Positions 24,754 through 36,802 of a DNA stretch of 64,000 nucleotides are shown here, in pieces. The stretch comes from Camellia lanceoleosa (taxonomy: Eukaryota > Streptophyta > Magnoliopsida > Ericales > Theaceae): the NCBI GenBank assembly GCA_025200525.1, contig CM045758.1, positions 170,514,101-170,578,100 of the forward strand, in the 5' to 3' direction. Position 1 is the first letter of the stretch. Every line of letters begins with the position of its first letter. A program made the translations under genes and the position numbers. The notes below the pieces were generated by a model, which did no database searches, had not been told where the DNA came from, and was given only the letters and a program-made list of their open reading frames with translations.

Positions 24754-25087
24754 GACGGAAATGCTAGGCTCGTGGAGGCCTACCAAGGGTCCCGTTTTGA
24801 TAATCCGAACCGTTCAATATGTAGAACTCGTCCAGAACTATATGCTTGTAAAAACTTACGTTGATCGGAAATCGATAACTATATGATCAAATCAGTTTTG
24901 TATAAAAAAATAGATGGTGTTATAGTTAACAGTTGATAAGAAAAACTAACAAGATCAGATAGTTATTGATATCCAATCAACGTGATTTTTCACAAGCATA
25001 TAGTACTCGACGAGTTCTACACATTGAACGGTTCCGATTAGTAAAACGAGGCCCATGGTGGGCCCCTATGGACCGAACAGCACCGTC
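24754..25087. mobile_element. MITE with ~150-bp terminal inverted repeats
   Basis: The left arm reads GACGG...GTCCCGTTTTGAT, AACCGTTCAATATGTAGAAC, TATATGCTTGTAAAAA. The right arm reads as the inverted complement with a few changes (AACCGTTCAATGTGTAGAAC, TATATGCTTGTGAAAA). Non-coding. A second, more decayed member lies at 27188-27374. Confidence 0.8.
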
Positions 25088-25243
25088 CAATTTATACTCG
25101 AAAATGAGAGAATCAATCTCTTACATTATACCCTCTGTCGCGCTGCCCCTATACACTTATTTATACAATTTTTTAATACACATTTTTTCGTAAAAAGTCA
25201 AAAATTTAACCCAAACATTCATATTTTTTCTCTCAATTTTTTA

Positions 25244-25466
25244 GGCTTGGTTTGGCATGTCCTAAATAAGCCAAAAAGTCAAAAAGTCACTATCTTATTT
25301 AAGTCACATCATCTTATTTAAGTTACATCACCTCTCTAACACATCACATTAAACCCAACCCAAACCCACCAATAAGTCCAAAAGTACATTTTTTTAATAC
25401 ATCCCAAACCAACCCTTAATCTAAAAAGACAAAAAATATACTTATTTAGGACACCCCAAACAACCC
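25244..25466. mobile_element. MITE with TGTCCTAAATAAG inverted ends
   Basis: The left end GGCTTGGTTTGGCATGTCCT and the reverse complement of the right end, GGGGTTGTTTGGGGTGTCCT, both continue AAATAAG. The interior has two copies of TTATTTAAGT.ACATCA. The flanks are TTA on the left and TAA on the right, so the duplication is at best TA/TWA. Confidence 0.7.
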
Positions 25467-26183
25467 CTAAATAATATAACAAAATTAAAATTTTAAAACA
25501 TATTTTTACATATTTTTATACATATTTCAATATATTTATTTTTTATATATATACACACCAAATATACTAAAAATTTTAAATATTTTATCAAATTTTTTAC
25601 CAAATACTCAACATAAATGTGGTCCCCCACACGTGAGTATTGTGTCAAAATTTTAATAAAATATTTTATATTTATAACATTGCTCTATGTTTGTCCATCA
25701 AAATATCAACCACCATTTCATGGATAACATTTCGCTCTTTCGAAATGTGGCGAAATCAACCCCCAATAAAAATAATAAGCACTCATTGGATAATTTTTAT
25801 ATTTTAATAAAATTTAAGTGACGTGACTTATAATACGTCATTAGAGATGATTTAGGGTCCAAAACATTTTTTTGTAAAATTATGAGTTACTTTGGGAAGT
25901 TAATTTTTAATCACTTTTTTTGATTTGTAATAAAAGTTAAAAGTTGACTTTTTTGTATTTTTTTTATTTGAGAAATTGGTTTTTAGCTACTGGTAAAATT
26001 ATAATTCTATCTATCATGAGTCAAAATGTACTATATGAGTGAAGTTGTAAATATTTTAAATTAATGGGAGTAGTTTGATCATTTAATTGTGATTTGACAT
26101 CATAAATAAATATTAATCAAAAAAGTTAAAAGTAACTTTTTACTAACTTCCTAAATCATTTGTTTAAAAAAATCAAAAACTTA
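25467..26183. other. AT-rich intergenic DNA between MITEs
   Basis: No gene and no clear repeat. Contains short AT-microsatellite-like tracts near 25540-25560. Confidence 0.5.
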
Positions 26184-26412
26184 GGCCTCGTTTGGAAACA
26201 AGCTAATTTAGTAACTTTTTTGCTATTTGGCTAAAATATGAGCTAAAAAAAACTAGTATGTTTGGGATGACTTTTTGAATTTTTACGAAAAGATGTGCAA
26301 AAAGTAGAGAGAAAAGAGAATCTTTGACTTTTGAGTATGGGTTGTTGGCTTTTTGACTAATTTAGTAACTCTTTGACTTTTTGACTAAAAAAAAAGGTTC
26401 CCAAACGAGGCC
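26184..26412. mobile_element. Tourist-like MITE with TTA target duplication
   Basis: Starts GGCCTCGTTTGGAAACAAG and ends GGTTCCCAAACGAGGCC. TTA is present on both sides (26181-26183, 26413-26415). The termini are perfect over 12 bp, so this is one of the better-preserved copies. Confidence 0.88.
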
Positions 26413-26603
26413 TTAGTTAAAAGTCAAAAAATTATTTTTTACCATCTTTTCAAAATAGATCCATGTTGTAATATGAGATTAGCAGATTATCTTTGGTTCT
26501 TCGCACTTATGAATGATCATCTAAAATCTCTAAAAGATATTTTGGATGATCAGTTCTTTAGATTTCCATTTAGGATTGTTTTAGGAAGTAGATTAAAAAC
26601 TAA

Positions 26604-26925
26604 GGTCTTGTTTGGTTTGATTTTGGCAGATGAGTTTTCAAAAAATATTTTAGAAAGAGAGTTTAAAATTTTTTGTAGTTTGTTTGATTGTATATTTTGA
26701 AAATAGTTTTAGAGTTTGGAATGATTTGATATTTTGTTATAATTGAGTAGATATATGTGAGAGAAAAAGTGATTGAAAAAGAGAAAGAAGAGAGAAAAAG
26801 TGATTGATTGATGTGTAGGAGAAAGAAAGTGATGTTAGAAATTTTTTGAGAAAAATTATAAACCAAACAAAATTTTCAAAAAAAATTTTCAAAATCTTTT
26901 TTCCAAAACCAAACCAAACAAGGCC
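26604..26925. mobile_element. Tourist-like MITE with TAA target duplication
   Basis: Starts GGTCTTGTTTGGTTTGATTT and ends CAAAACCAAACCAAACAAGGCC (last bases). TAA stands on both sides (26601-26603, 26926-26928). Co-linear with 15419-15744, and less clearly with about 35927-36075 in the opposite orientation. Confidence 0.85.
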
Positions 26926-27187
26926 TAATTTTTTGACTTTTTTTAGCTTTTCCTAAAAAACACATGAAAAAAATTAGAAAAATAATATGACAAAAAAAAA
27001 AAAAAAAAAAGATTATAAAAGCAAAAAAAATATGACTTTTAAACTCTTCCTAAAATAGGAGGTATGAATTTCCACTCTACTTCTATATGTTCACCTGAAG
27101 TGGGTCCAAATAACCCTGTCTAAGCCAAGTTCTCAATAATAAAAATAAATAAATAAAAGGGAACGACTTCCCTACAGTCTAATCACA

Positions 27188-27374
27188 GACTAGATATGTA
27201 TATAAAAAATTATGTTGATCAAATATCGATAGCAATGTGATTATATCAATTTTGTATGAAAAAAAAAATGAACAGTGAAAAATAAACAGCTTACAAAAAT
27301 CTTATTTAATCACATAACTATCGATATCCGATCAATATGATTTTTTTACAGACATATAGTACTCAACAAATTCT
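27188..27374. mobile_element. Decayed MITE, relative of 24754-25087
   Basis: Inverted arms contain AAATATCGATAGCAATGTGATTA on one side and AATCACATAACTATCGATAT on the other; GACATATAGTACTCAACAAATTC matches the right arm of the 24754 copy. Non-coding. Confidence 0.6.
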
Positions 27375-27992
27375 ACACATTCATCGGTTCGAATGCAAAA
27401 TCCAATCTTATCACGCCACTCTTCATCCATTTTAGGGTTACTTCCAGAAACTGCAACCATCCTTGAAAACACAACCATTCTTTTTGTCTTTAATAATATT
27501 AATATAAATAAATAAAATGATACTTAACTCTGCTGCTGCACACTACTAGACTACTTCCACCTATTTTTTCTGATACCCAAAATGCTTCCACTTCTGTATT
27601 TGTTATTATTATTCATAGTTGCAGTACAGGATGATGAGCCAATGTCTATCCCAAACAGTTCAGCGCTAATGCCACAAGAAGAGAGATTTTGATTTCTAGG
27701 GTTGTAATTTCATATAATTTACATAACCACAAAAGGCTCGAAGAAAGAAACAGAACAACGAAAAATGTTGGAAAAATCAGTGAGTAGAAAAGTTCCCTTT
27801 CCCTGATTCTTACATTTTTCTTTTCCTCAAATTCTCAGAAACTCAATAAAAGTACCTGTCTCAAGTTAAATGTTACATTGTACATTGAAGAATTAATTCT
27901 AGCAAGAACCTTCTCTCTTGTCCCCTCCTGAAATCTACCATCAAACACGAATCTCACAAGACGTTCAAAAGAACGATACACAACCGACTTCA
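27375..27992 (-). other. 3' untranslated/downstream region of the PP2C gene
   Basis: No repeat recognised. The part nearest the stop codon should be the 3' UTR. The poly(A) site is not placed. Confidence 0.4.
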
Positions 27993-28653
27993 TTAAGTTG
28001 TACCAAGTTCTGTACTGGGAGCACAAGGAGCTAAAGTTTTTGCAGGTAGATTTAGACCGCCCCCTCTCAACGACAAGGTGGGGCCTTTGACAGAGCTGGC
28101 TCTGCTCACAAGATTCGAATCAAGAAATACAACTATGACAGTAATGTCATCGTGGAAATGCCGCCGGATCCCACGTTCAATCTTCTTCAAATCGGAATAC
28201 CTCATTTCTCTTTTCTTTGCCGCCTCCTGCAGCGCTGCTTTCACCAGCCTTCGAGCACTTCCCTGCATGAAGGAAAATGTCATTTTTTTTCCTTTCATAT
28301 TTTTCATCAACACCCATCTGGTTCACATGGTTCTTCCTTATCCATATAAGCACCATAACATAATACAAGGGAAAGAACTGCTAGTGACAACCAATGCATT
28401 CATAGCAGAAGACAAAAAAAAATTGCAGCAGCAATTGCTTAATGCTATTTTCATATGTCAATAAATCAGTAACTGGCTAACAAAAAAGTTGGAAGAAGCA
28501 ATTGCTTACTGCTATTTTATGTCGGTCCAATACAACCAAGTGCAACAGAACCACTAGTGAATCACGCATGCTTTTGTAAACACATATGGTTGCTAAAATC
28601 AGGATCCTATGTCAGATTGATAAGTACAGGGTCTCGTGGATCAGATCAAATAT

Positions 28654-28707
<54 letters not shown>

Positions 28708-31700
28708 TTAAACATGATGTATATTAAAATAATAAAGGGAAAAAAAAATCACTGGCTCAATGATTCTACAAGATCCTACACTATCCTACTTGCGATTTTG
28801 CTATAATACTGATTTTATGCTGATTTGGATGTTATTCGGATCATGATTTTAATAAAAATGGTGCCATCCCAGTTATTGACCATGCAAAATTTAGGAAGGC
28901 TGTATCAGAAAATCAAGCAGAAATTCCAATATTAACTACATCATTAATATAATAAATTGAAAAACAGAGGAATAGTAAGAACCTAGTTTACTCATAGTAA
29001 GAACGGGAAAAAATACATACCTAACATCTAATACACATCAGAATTTTTTTTAGCAATAACCAAAGCAATGGTTCTAGGTATGTTAAAAAAGAATATAGGC
29101 CACCAGATCAGTACTGGTGATGATAATGAAGAACTAAACAGTTCGATATTGTATTATGTAGCATCCAAGAATTAAGAACTCATCCACTCCCAAATAAAAT
29201 ACTCACTAACATGTAGAGCCAAAGATAAACTTACATTGCAAGGGTGATTTTGTACTATGTCTACTGCTTCCTGATTGCTAAGGTGCTCCCATAATCCATC
29301 AGAAGCAAATATGAGAAATCGATCATCTGGTTGGAGTTCATGCACACAAATTGATGGTTCAGCGCTTAATATTGGCCTTCTAAAAGGTTCACGGAGGCGA
29401 AACTTAGCATACAAAGGCTCCCTGTTGAATTCAGCCTTTTTTAGATAAACATCACCAATTGATCTAGAAATCTGCAAGATGAAAACCCCCAAATAAGAAA
29501 AATCATGTCCAGCAATGCGGAAATGGAAATGCCAAATAAATTCATTGTTATGTCTGTTGTCCAACAAAATTTTCTTTTCTTTTCACAAATCAGCTGTCAC
29601 TCTATGGAACCGCTACCAAGGTATTAACCTTATTGTTTTATTATTGAAGATCCCATCCCTTGTGTATCTCTGTCTCAAATTTGGTTTTCAGCGAATTATT
29701 ATTAGCATGCCATGAACAAAAGAAGCAACAGAACTTAACCCGGGGGGGGGGGGGGGGGGGGTTTGGAGATTGAAACATGTGAGCTAACATGGCAAACCAT
29801 GAAAAGTTGGGAGGCAAACGTCAAATGAGAAGACAAGTCACAAATGGACCTTCCATTAAATATTAGCATGTGGAAGACAAAAGGTACAAAACGTCAGAAT
29901 GTTTGCCATGCTAAGGCTAAGGCAGTACCACAGTAATACATCATTTCTAGAACTTGAGATAATGTGATTGTGCAAAAAGCCAAAACACATTAGTGAGTCA
30001 GGTGCTAAGTCAAGATGCAAGGGTTCTCATTAATGTTGGCATCACAAACTGAGCATTTAATTGTGTGTGTACATATTTTTTTGGATCAGCATCAAAAAGA
30101 GGCTAACATTAATGAACAAAAGGATTACAAAAGAACTGGGGAACAGAAGTCCTCCAAAAAGGAAAACAAAACAGTGTCTCAAGTTACATATCACATACTG
30201 GCATACTGCCCTCCAATCCCAAGAAATTAAAAAGAGTGATCCCCCCATAAAAGAAGAGGATACCGAAGCCCAAAAAGATGAAAAGTAACAAGCTCTATCC
30301 CATATTGGACAGCAATTGATTTGATACATGACATGGTAAAAGCTAGCAATAAACTTTTGAAGCTACCACAGTTGAAACTACCAGTCACTAGAAGAAATCT
30401 CTGAATTTAAAAAGACCATACAAATTTAAACTTTCCAAGTAAATGTGGTCAAAGAAGTAACAAATGAAAGAAGCCCAGAAACAAAATTATGACCTAGAAA
30501 GCTCTCAATTGACATGGAAGTCCAAATATAAGAATACTCGGACACAACATTGCACAATCGAAACTAAAAGGATGGGGTAAAGCTGGATCAAAAATAGACA
30601 GTGAGGTGCTTGGACTCCACCAATTCCAAGCCTGTCATACCAATCCGAGTCTTCAAGAATCTTGTGTTTTGTCATTTTTTAGGCCCAAAAGCTTCACCAA
30701 CAAGAACAATTCCAAAAGAAGTCCTCTAAATCAAATGGCACCCAATAGACATGTTTGTCTCAAGTTGCAAATCCACATGGCTAACCAATTGCTTCAATGT
30801 GCCAATATTGGCCACAACCAGGTCACTCAACCCACCAAAAGTTCCATTGTGTCATCAAGGCTTCCCAACCACACCATCATACACATTAAAGCCCACTAGA
30901 AGTGTTACCTACAACTAAGCTACCCGCATGTCAGACTCATAGCATCCATGACCTGTTCAATAGAGCCACAACTCCACAAGGTACACAACTATGTGCTAGT
31001 GTAGGATCCCCGACCTAGCTAACAAGCTCACACTGCACACAAGGTCCTCAGTATGCATCTCGTATAACAAAGGGGTCACTCTTGCCCCACACTAGCACCA
31101 AGAGTCACTTGCATGCCATATACTCCTCATGCACACACGAGTGCCACCAGCCACCATAAATCATTGTGTGCCCATCATCATGCACATCTCCTCTGCCTTT
31201 GTTCCAAACAACTGGTGGCGACTAAATGATCACAAGCAAGAGTCTCTAGTCAAACTCGCATATTGTGACAGCTAGCCAACTGAATAAGCTATTAGCCTTA
31301 AGCATTTGGGCTAGCTATAACTTGAGCATCTATGAAGTAATAAAAACTAATTAGAACAATGGTTTAGAAATGTACCGAATAGATTTTTTTTTTCTTTTTT
31401 TTTTGGTTTGGTTTGGTTTGATTCATAAGGGATCATTTTGGACCTAGGTTGAATTTTGTGGAATTGACATAGGTTGTTTCCATTCTAAGTCAAGCATCAA
31501 CCCAAAACATGTTGACCCATGCAAACTCCTAACCCTTATATATCAGTCACGTTCTAGATCTAAACTTTTCTTTGTCTTAGCACCTTCAATCAAAGCCAAA
31601 ACACACTTCCCCTGGGAGTGCAACCATTATGGTTGCGTGACCAAGCCATCTTAGGTAATTTTACAGTTCTTGTACTTAAAACTGGACCAAGTTCTTTTGT

Positions 31701-34520
31701 GGGTAAAAATTGGCATTCATTGTGTGAAAAAAACTGCACTAACTTCTGACATTCACATTCTTTTCTTGTTTTTTTCCCTTTCAGGGTAGGGGGCAATTAT
31801 TCTACATTCTACTTTTTTCTTGAATTAGTGTTCACTCATAGCTTCACTCTAGCTATGCTAATAATGAAAATGCACATCAATTATTGAACATCCAACAAAC
31901 AAAGAATAAATAGACTTCTACATGCCTCATATAATTCTTTCTTCCACCTAATGATTGCAAAACATTCCAAAAGCACTTTAGTTCACTTCTTCCAAATGTA
32001 TGGGCAGTGCCTTCTCCAAACTTGCTCCACTTATGATTATAGATCCAATAAACTAACAGAGACCCTTTTGGAGCTTAGCCAACAATTTCCAGAATTCCTC
32101 ATTTCAATCCGAATGTTACTGAAGTTACATCCAATATTCTGCACTATAAAGCTTTTCCTTCTAAAGCATCTCTCCGTAGTTAAAACATGTAATTTCCCCA
32201 ACTTAGTCTAGGTAACTCAAACTATTGCCACTCCCATGCTGAGGCCACCTTACATCAGACAAATTGACCGAAGAAATAGTGCTCATAAAATCAATAAAAT
32301 TACTTAAACACACATATTAGAATACCTACTAGAAAGAAGGCCTAAAAGTGGGGAGTGAAATGAGGATTTTTTGATTATAATTAAGCAATCCAAAACCTTG
32401 TATGACTCAAAATAGGAGCACAAATTACTCATTCATGTAAAATAAGGGTAGAGGAACACAATAGTCTGAATTGAAACCGATGCCAAAACTAATCTTCTTC
32501 AGTGAATAGAGAAAGTGGAAGGAGGCAAAGTAAGATGTATAATGGAGGACCTGAAAAGAGAAAATTAGTCCCCAACATAGAATTGTTAACACTAACTCAT
32601 CTAAAAATTTAAGTTGTTAGAGGGAGAGTTAGGTTAATTATTTATATCCTCAACAAGCCCCCTCCCATGAGGCTCGTTCTAGTCTATAAAGGGGCCAAAT
32701 GCGTGCAAATATTGCAATTACCAGGAAGCTGGTGAAATTCAATCACAAGATCTATTATTCACTCTAATCCCATGTTGAATTAATTTGCCACCAACTAGTT
32801 TAAAGTTTACACTGTTAGAGAAAGACGGGTAGACTAGAAACCGAAAGAATACAAGAAAAAGAGAAGAGAACCAGCATAGTATCAACATGGGTACACGGAG
32901 AAACCCTTCCGCTTCCACATCTAACACATCTAGGAAGCATGGATATGGTGATACGATAAAATCTAAAAAAATAGGATATAGTTACGGTTAGGATACATTT
33001 GTAAGAAATTTATTTTAAAAAACATTATTAGTAGTCAAGTTACACATGAACTCAACAATGTTGAGAAACCATACTGTAATTATATAATGCAAAATACTAG
33101 TGTTTAAGAATTAGGTATTAATTCAAGTTGGTAGCTAGTTTACTTCTTTTAATTTTTAATAAGTGTTACAATTATTTCATTTCAATATTAAGTCTAACAT
33201 ATTTATATTACAATAATATAACAGCGATATTTAATTTAATTTTACTGTCTAATTCTTACTTTCTATGTGATTATACGATACAATAAGAATAAATTAATTT
33301 GACAAATTATATTACTGTAATTCACTATGTTCGTCATATCAAAGAACTATGCAAAGTATTGAAAAAATATTCTTATATTTATCCTTGCAATTATATTATA
33401 TTATAATGCTATGCAAAAAATGCTATAATTTTAATTTCATAAAGGTAATATGTGATTTGGGGTGCCTGATACTTCAAAATTAATGAAAAATTAATTAAGA
33501 AGTATCCAATACGTATTTGTGAATATCCAAGACGTATCGGACCGACACAGATACAGAGCCCATTTAGAAGTATCCATGTTTCATAGGCTAACATCAATTC
33601 GTTACTTATGCAAAGAACTTACCTGTATCAGTCCCTTTACACGCCATACATTATGCTTTAAAACTACAATCTGTGAGTCATCTAGATGCAAAGATCGCAA
33701 CTCCTGTCTGATGGACTCTATGCTCGTATTATGCTCTTTCGAAAGCTGGATGGCAAGAACTTCTCCAGTTGCCTGGACAAGCCTTCCCAAAACTGCACGA
33801 GAATCACCAAGGTTCGCAATGTAAAGAGTCCCACCACAGATCACCCCAACCAGGCAGCAAGATCCAACAGCTGCAATCTGGGGTTTAGTAGGCCACTGTT
33901 TAGTAACAAGAGAGAGAAACCCTTCTTCTGTTGCTTGAAATGCTTTCCTTATCACATCCACTGACATTGACTGTTGCTCGGTTGTAAACCCTGTCAAACA
34001 CCAATTGAAACTGAACCCATCAGGTACAAAAACTCAATCCACATGAACAAACATTAAAACCCTGTTGTAAAAAATAAGGATAATGAAAACAGCAACTGGA
34101 ATTATAAATATGAATTTACAGCAAACGTTGAACTTTTCAACCAAAATGACGTCTGATATTGGAAGTAGATTTTTTATGCTTGGTGCCTCGGTTGCACTTA
34201 CTCTTTAGATTATGGAAAAGGTGATCATTGACATAGCGTGATGTCTCAGGCCCACCATGACCATCATATATTCCAATGAATGTTCCATATGGGCCAGAAT
34301 CGAGCAAGCTCAAGCAACCTGATTCAATCTGACTCTGGTCCTCGAGCAAAGTGTTGGCCTGAACAACGGCCATTGAGAATTCACCATTCAAGTGCTGCCC
34401 GATGTCTTTGTACCAAAGGAGCCCGTCTTGTCTTCCAGCTGCGTCTGAACATGTGTGCACATAACGGTCCGATGAGGACCGCCAACAGGCCCTCAAAAAG
34501 TTTATCAACCTTAATAACAT
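27993..34520 (-). CDS. Type 2C protein phosphatase, clade-D type (4 coding exons)
   Basis: My splice model on the minus strand is 34520-34202, 33990-33623, 29471-29235 and 28262-27993. All introns are GT-AG and in phase, giving 397 aa, normal for this clade. Metal-binding and catalytic motifs are intact: YDGHGG (85-90), GDSRAVLG (168-175), SDGLW (286-290) and HDDITVIVV (345-353). The N-terminus [14 protein letters not shown] and the [11 protein letters not shown] and [16 protein letters not shown] blocks are typical of clade D. Arabidopsis members dephosphorylate plasma-membrane H+-ATPases and are inhibited by SAUR proteins in cell expansion; that this copy does so is inference. The reaction is Mg/Mn-dependent removal of phosphate from Ser/Thr. 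Intron 2 is very long (29472-33622). A GT donor at 35022 upstream suggests a spliced 5' leader. Confidence 0.93.
28665..28704. repeat. (GA)n microsatellite in PP2C intron 3
   Basis: About 20 GA units, preceded directly by a (TG)n run of five to six units (28654-28664). Likely length-polymorphic. Confidence 0.95.
29742..29761 (+). repeat. Homopolymer of 20 G in PP2C intron 2
   Basis: Twenty consecutive G follow CC inside an AT-rich intron. Plant homopolymers are nearly always A/T; a G run this long is exceptional and could be a real G-quadruplex-prone tract or a sequencing/assembly artefact. Confidence 0.9.
29762..32927. other. Body of PP2C intron 2, no recognised feature
   Basis: About 3.2 kb of moderately AT-rich sequence. 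Between about 30600 and 31350 the composition is less AT-rich and looks unlike simple intron DNA, but I recognise no protein or repeat family. The small frames present there lack domains. Confidence 0.4.
32928..33590. mobile_element. Possible hAT-like non-autonomous remnant in PP2C intron 2
   Basis: The left boundary region GGAAGCATGGATATGG and the right region, reverse-complemented as GAAACATGGATACTTC, are inverted over about 15 bp. The right portion repeats TATCCAA.ACGTAT words. No TSD was found, so this is tentative. Confidence 0.35.
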
Positions 34521-35300
34521 CTGTCATCTCACCAAGACCTACCACTAATGCCTCAACATCCAAGATGGATGCAATGAACACTCCAATCAAAAAGTCTTAC
34601 CACAAGCCTCCTCCCTAGCTGACCACCAATAATACTGCACCAAGATTAAAGTTAACAAAATTAAAATAACAAACCCTGAATAAAAAGATCACAGACCTAA
34701 TAAAACATATAGTATCTTTCAGAATAAGAACAAAAGAGGTCCAAACACAGAAACTCAATTCTGTTCTTACTAAAGAAACAAAAACAATCATGACCCGTAT
34801 CCTAAAAAATCTTAACATTTAAACTAAAGGGACAACAAAGAGAGATTTCCTTCAAAGTCTACACTTGATTTGAATCATACAACTATTTTGTCACATACCT
34901 AACACCAACTAAATTCAAATGCTAAAAACTAAAAAACAGAGTATGGAACTACAAAATACAAAGCTATAAACAGCATCAATCTCATATTTTTGTTTTCAAA
35001 AAACAAAAGGGAAAACACTCACCGTATGATTAGGCGGTTTCTTGTGCAGCTACTGAACCGAACCAAACCAAACCAAAACGACTGCGATCTGAAAGAAATT
35101 GAGCAATCTATATGGTGTTGAAAGTCTCAGATCTATAGATCTGCAAACTCACAGTTCTACACAGATTTATATACTGGGTCTTGCTTGTATTGAAGGTTCC
35201 TCAATCTTCCCTCCTCTCTTTGTTTTTTTGTGGGCAATCTATGGAGAGGCAGTGAAGAAACAGAGCGATGAAGCTATAGATAATTGAAGTGTTAGAGAGA
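34521..35300 (-). promoter_or_regulatory. Probable 5' leader and leader intron of the PP2C gene
   Basis: A good splice donor (reverse-complement ATACG/GTGAGTG, GT at 35022-35021) lies about 500 bp above the start codon, with several AG acceptors between it and 34520 (for example near 34620). That pattern suggests a non-coding first exon ending at 35023. No TATA box or transcription start can be fixed. Confidence 0.4.
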
Positions 35301-35544
35301 TGGGATGGGAACCCAAAAAAAATAGAAAAGAAAAAGGGGTAAGTTTTTCTCAATCAGTGTGTGTTGATTGAACAAACTAGAACCGTGGGTTTTTTTTCTT
35401 TTTTCCTTTTCTTTTTCTATTGCTATTTTCTCCTTCTTTCTCTAGTCTTTCTCAGTAGACAAACCCTATAAAAGAAAACGAACAAATCGATGGCTGAAAA
35501 ACCAGCAACGCATATGGGTAGGCATGGGCTCCACAAGACACAAT

Positions 35545-35790
35545 CAGGATCCTCTAGAGTAGATTCCCTAAAGTGATCCCTGAAGTGAGTGATCCAACGG
35601 CTCAAATCGTTTTTCTTATTATCTTACCGGTAAGATAATATTATTTAATCAAAACGACGTCGTTTTGATTAATATCTCTTACCGGTAAGATAATATATCT
35701 TACCGGTAAGATAATAACAATTTAACAATTGACCTTATTGATGATCACACCACCTGCGATGACTCAGGAATCCCACTCCAGAGGATCCTG
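35545..35790. mobile_element. Palindrome-rich MITE upstream of the PP2C gene
   Basis: The ends are inverted: CAGGATCCTCTAGAGTAGATTCC on the left versus the reverse complement CAGGATCCTCTGGAGTGGGATT on the right. The core holds three copies of the palindrome TCTTACCGGTAAGA (from about 35623, 35681 and 35699) and one CAAAACGACGTCGTTTTG (about 35650-35667). About 245 bp, non-coding. It lies about 1 kb upstream of the PP2C start codon. Confidence 0.75.
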
Positions 35791-36470
35791 GTTGCCACAG
35801 ACAAGGAAAATATGTGTGTGAATGAAAATTATTTAAGTTGGGGGAATTATCAAAAAAAAAAAATAATAATAATAATAGACTTATTTTCATATAATAAAAC
35901 ATGTGCTTGTTTTGTTTGTATCTCAAGATATAATTTTTTTTTTAAAAAAATTTATTTTATTTGGTTCAATTTAAAAAAAAAAAAAATTAAAATCACTTTT
36001 TTTTCATACACATCTATCAATTACTTTTTTTCTCTCCTCTTTTATTCTCAATCACTTTTCTCTTACACATACCTACTGAACTAATAAGTTCATTAATTAT
36101 TTTATTAAAGCAAAATTAATGAACTCATACACGAGTAAACATTTATCCCTTTCACTACAGGTGTCTTAAGATGATCTAATTACGGTGATTATATATATAT
36201 ATATATTTTGTCAGATATATAAATTTAGTTCATTAAAATAGATAAATAATTATTAATTATCAAATAGTATGCAAATTATTACTGTTGTTGGATTTTGGTA
36301 ACTAATTATTGTTAGCACGGAGCAAATATTTAAATCATGTTGTCTATTTTAATTGATGTTGATATGAATTTCTTAATGGTGTATAAAAAATCATTTTGTG
36401 TCTAATCATCTTTGATTGATCAAGAAATCATGGTTGTGGTGATTAATTTTTTTTCTTTTTCTTTTTTTAA
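35791..36470. other. Intergenic DNA with a decayed MITE fragment
   Basis: Around 35927-36075 the sequence read on the minus strand resembles the Tourist-like family at 26604-26925 (AGTGATTGA...GAGAGAAAAAG words). Nothing else is recognisable. Confidence 0.4.
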
Positions 36471-36473
36471 AAA

Positions 36474-36802
36474 AAAAAAACAACAACAACAAAACAAATT
36501 AATTTGAATCCCATTTTTTGTATTAGTTACTCAAATAAATAAATAAAAATATTATCGGCAAAAAATGGAAAACAATTTGTAATTTAAGTCAACAATAGAA
36601 TGTAGGCTTTACATTGACCCGTATAAAAATTTTAAAAAAAACAACAACAACCAAACAAATTAATTTGAATCCCATTTTTTTTATATTAGTTACTCAAATA
36701 AATAAATAAAAATATTATCGGCGAAAAATGGAAAACAATTCAATTCACTTTATAATTTAAGTCAACCAATTACATAGAGTGTAGGCTTTACATTGACCCG
36801 TG
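36474..36802. repeat. Tandem duplication, ~150-170-bp unit
   Basis: Two head-to-tail copies (about 36474-36622 and 36635-36802). Both run from CAACAACAAC.AAACAAATTAA through AATATTATCGGC.AAAAATGG to GTAGGCTTTACATTGACCCG. The second carries a short insertion near its end. Similarity is high, so this is fairly recent. Confidence 0.88.

Noticed and set aside
30600..31350. A gene or organelle-derived insert in PP2C intron 2
   Set aside because: Composition differs from the surroundings, but no frame, domain or organellar gene could be recognised; left as unexplained intron sequence.
34381..34590. Alternative upstream start for the PP2C in another frame
   Set aside because: The frame from 34520 carries all the clade-D N-terminal blocks; the 34590 frame reads through the same DNA without family similarity.
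35547..35562. Cloning-vector contamination (BamHI/XbaI polylinker-like GGATCCTCTAGAGT)
   Set aside because: The match is only 14 bp, and the same word recurs inverted and diverged at 35777-35790 as the other end of a MITE.
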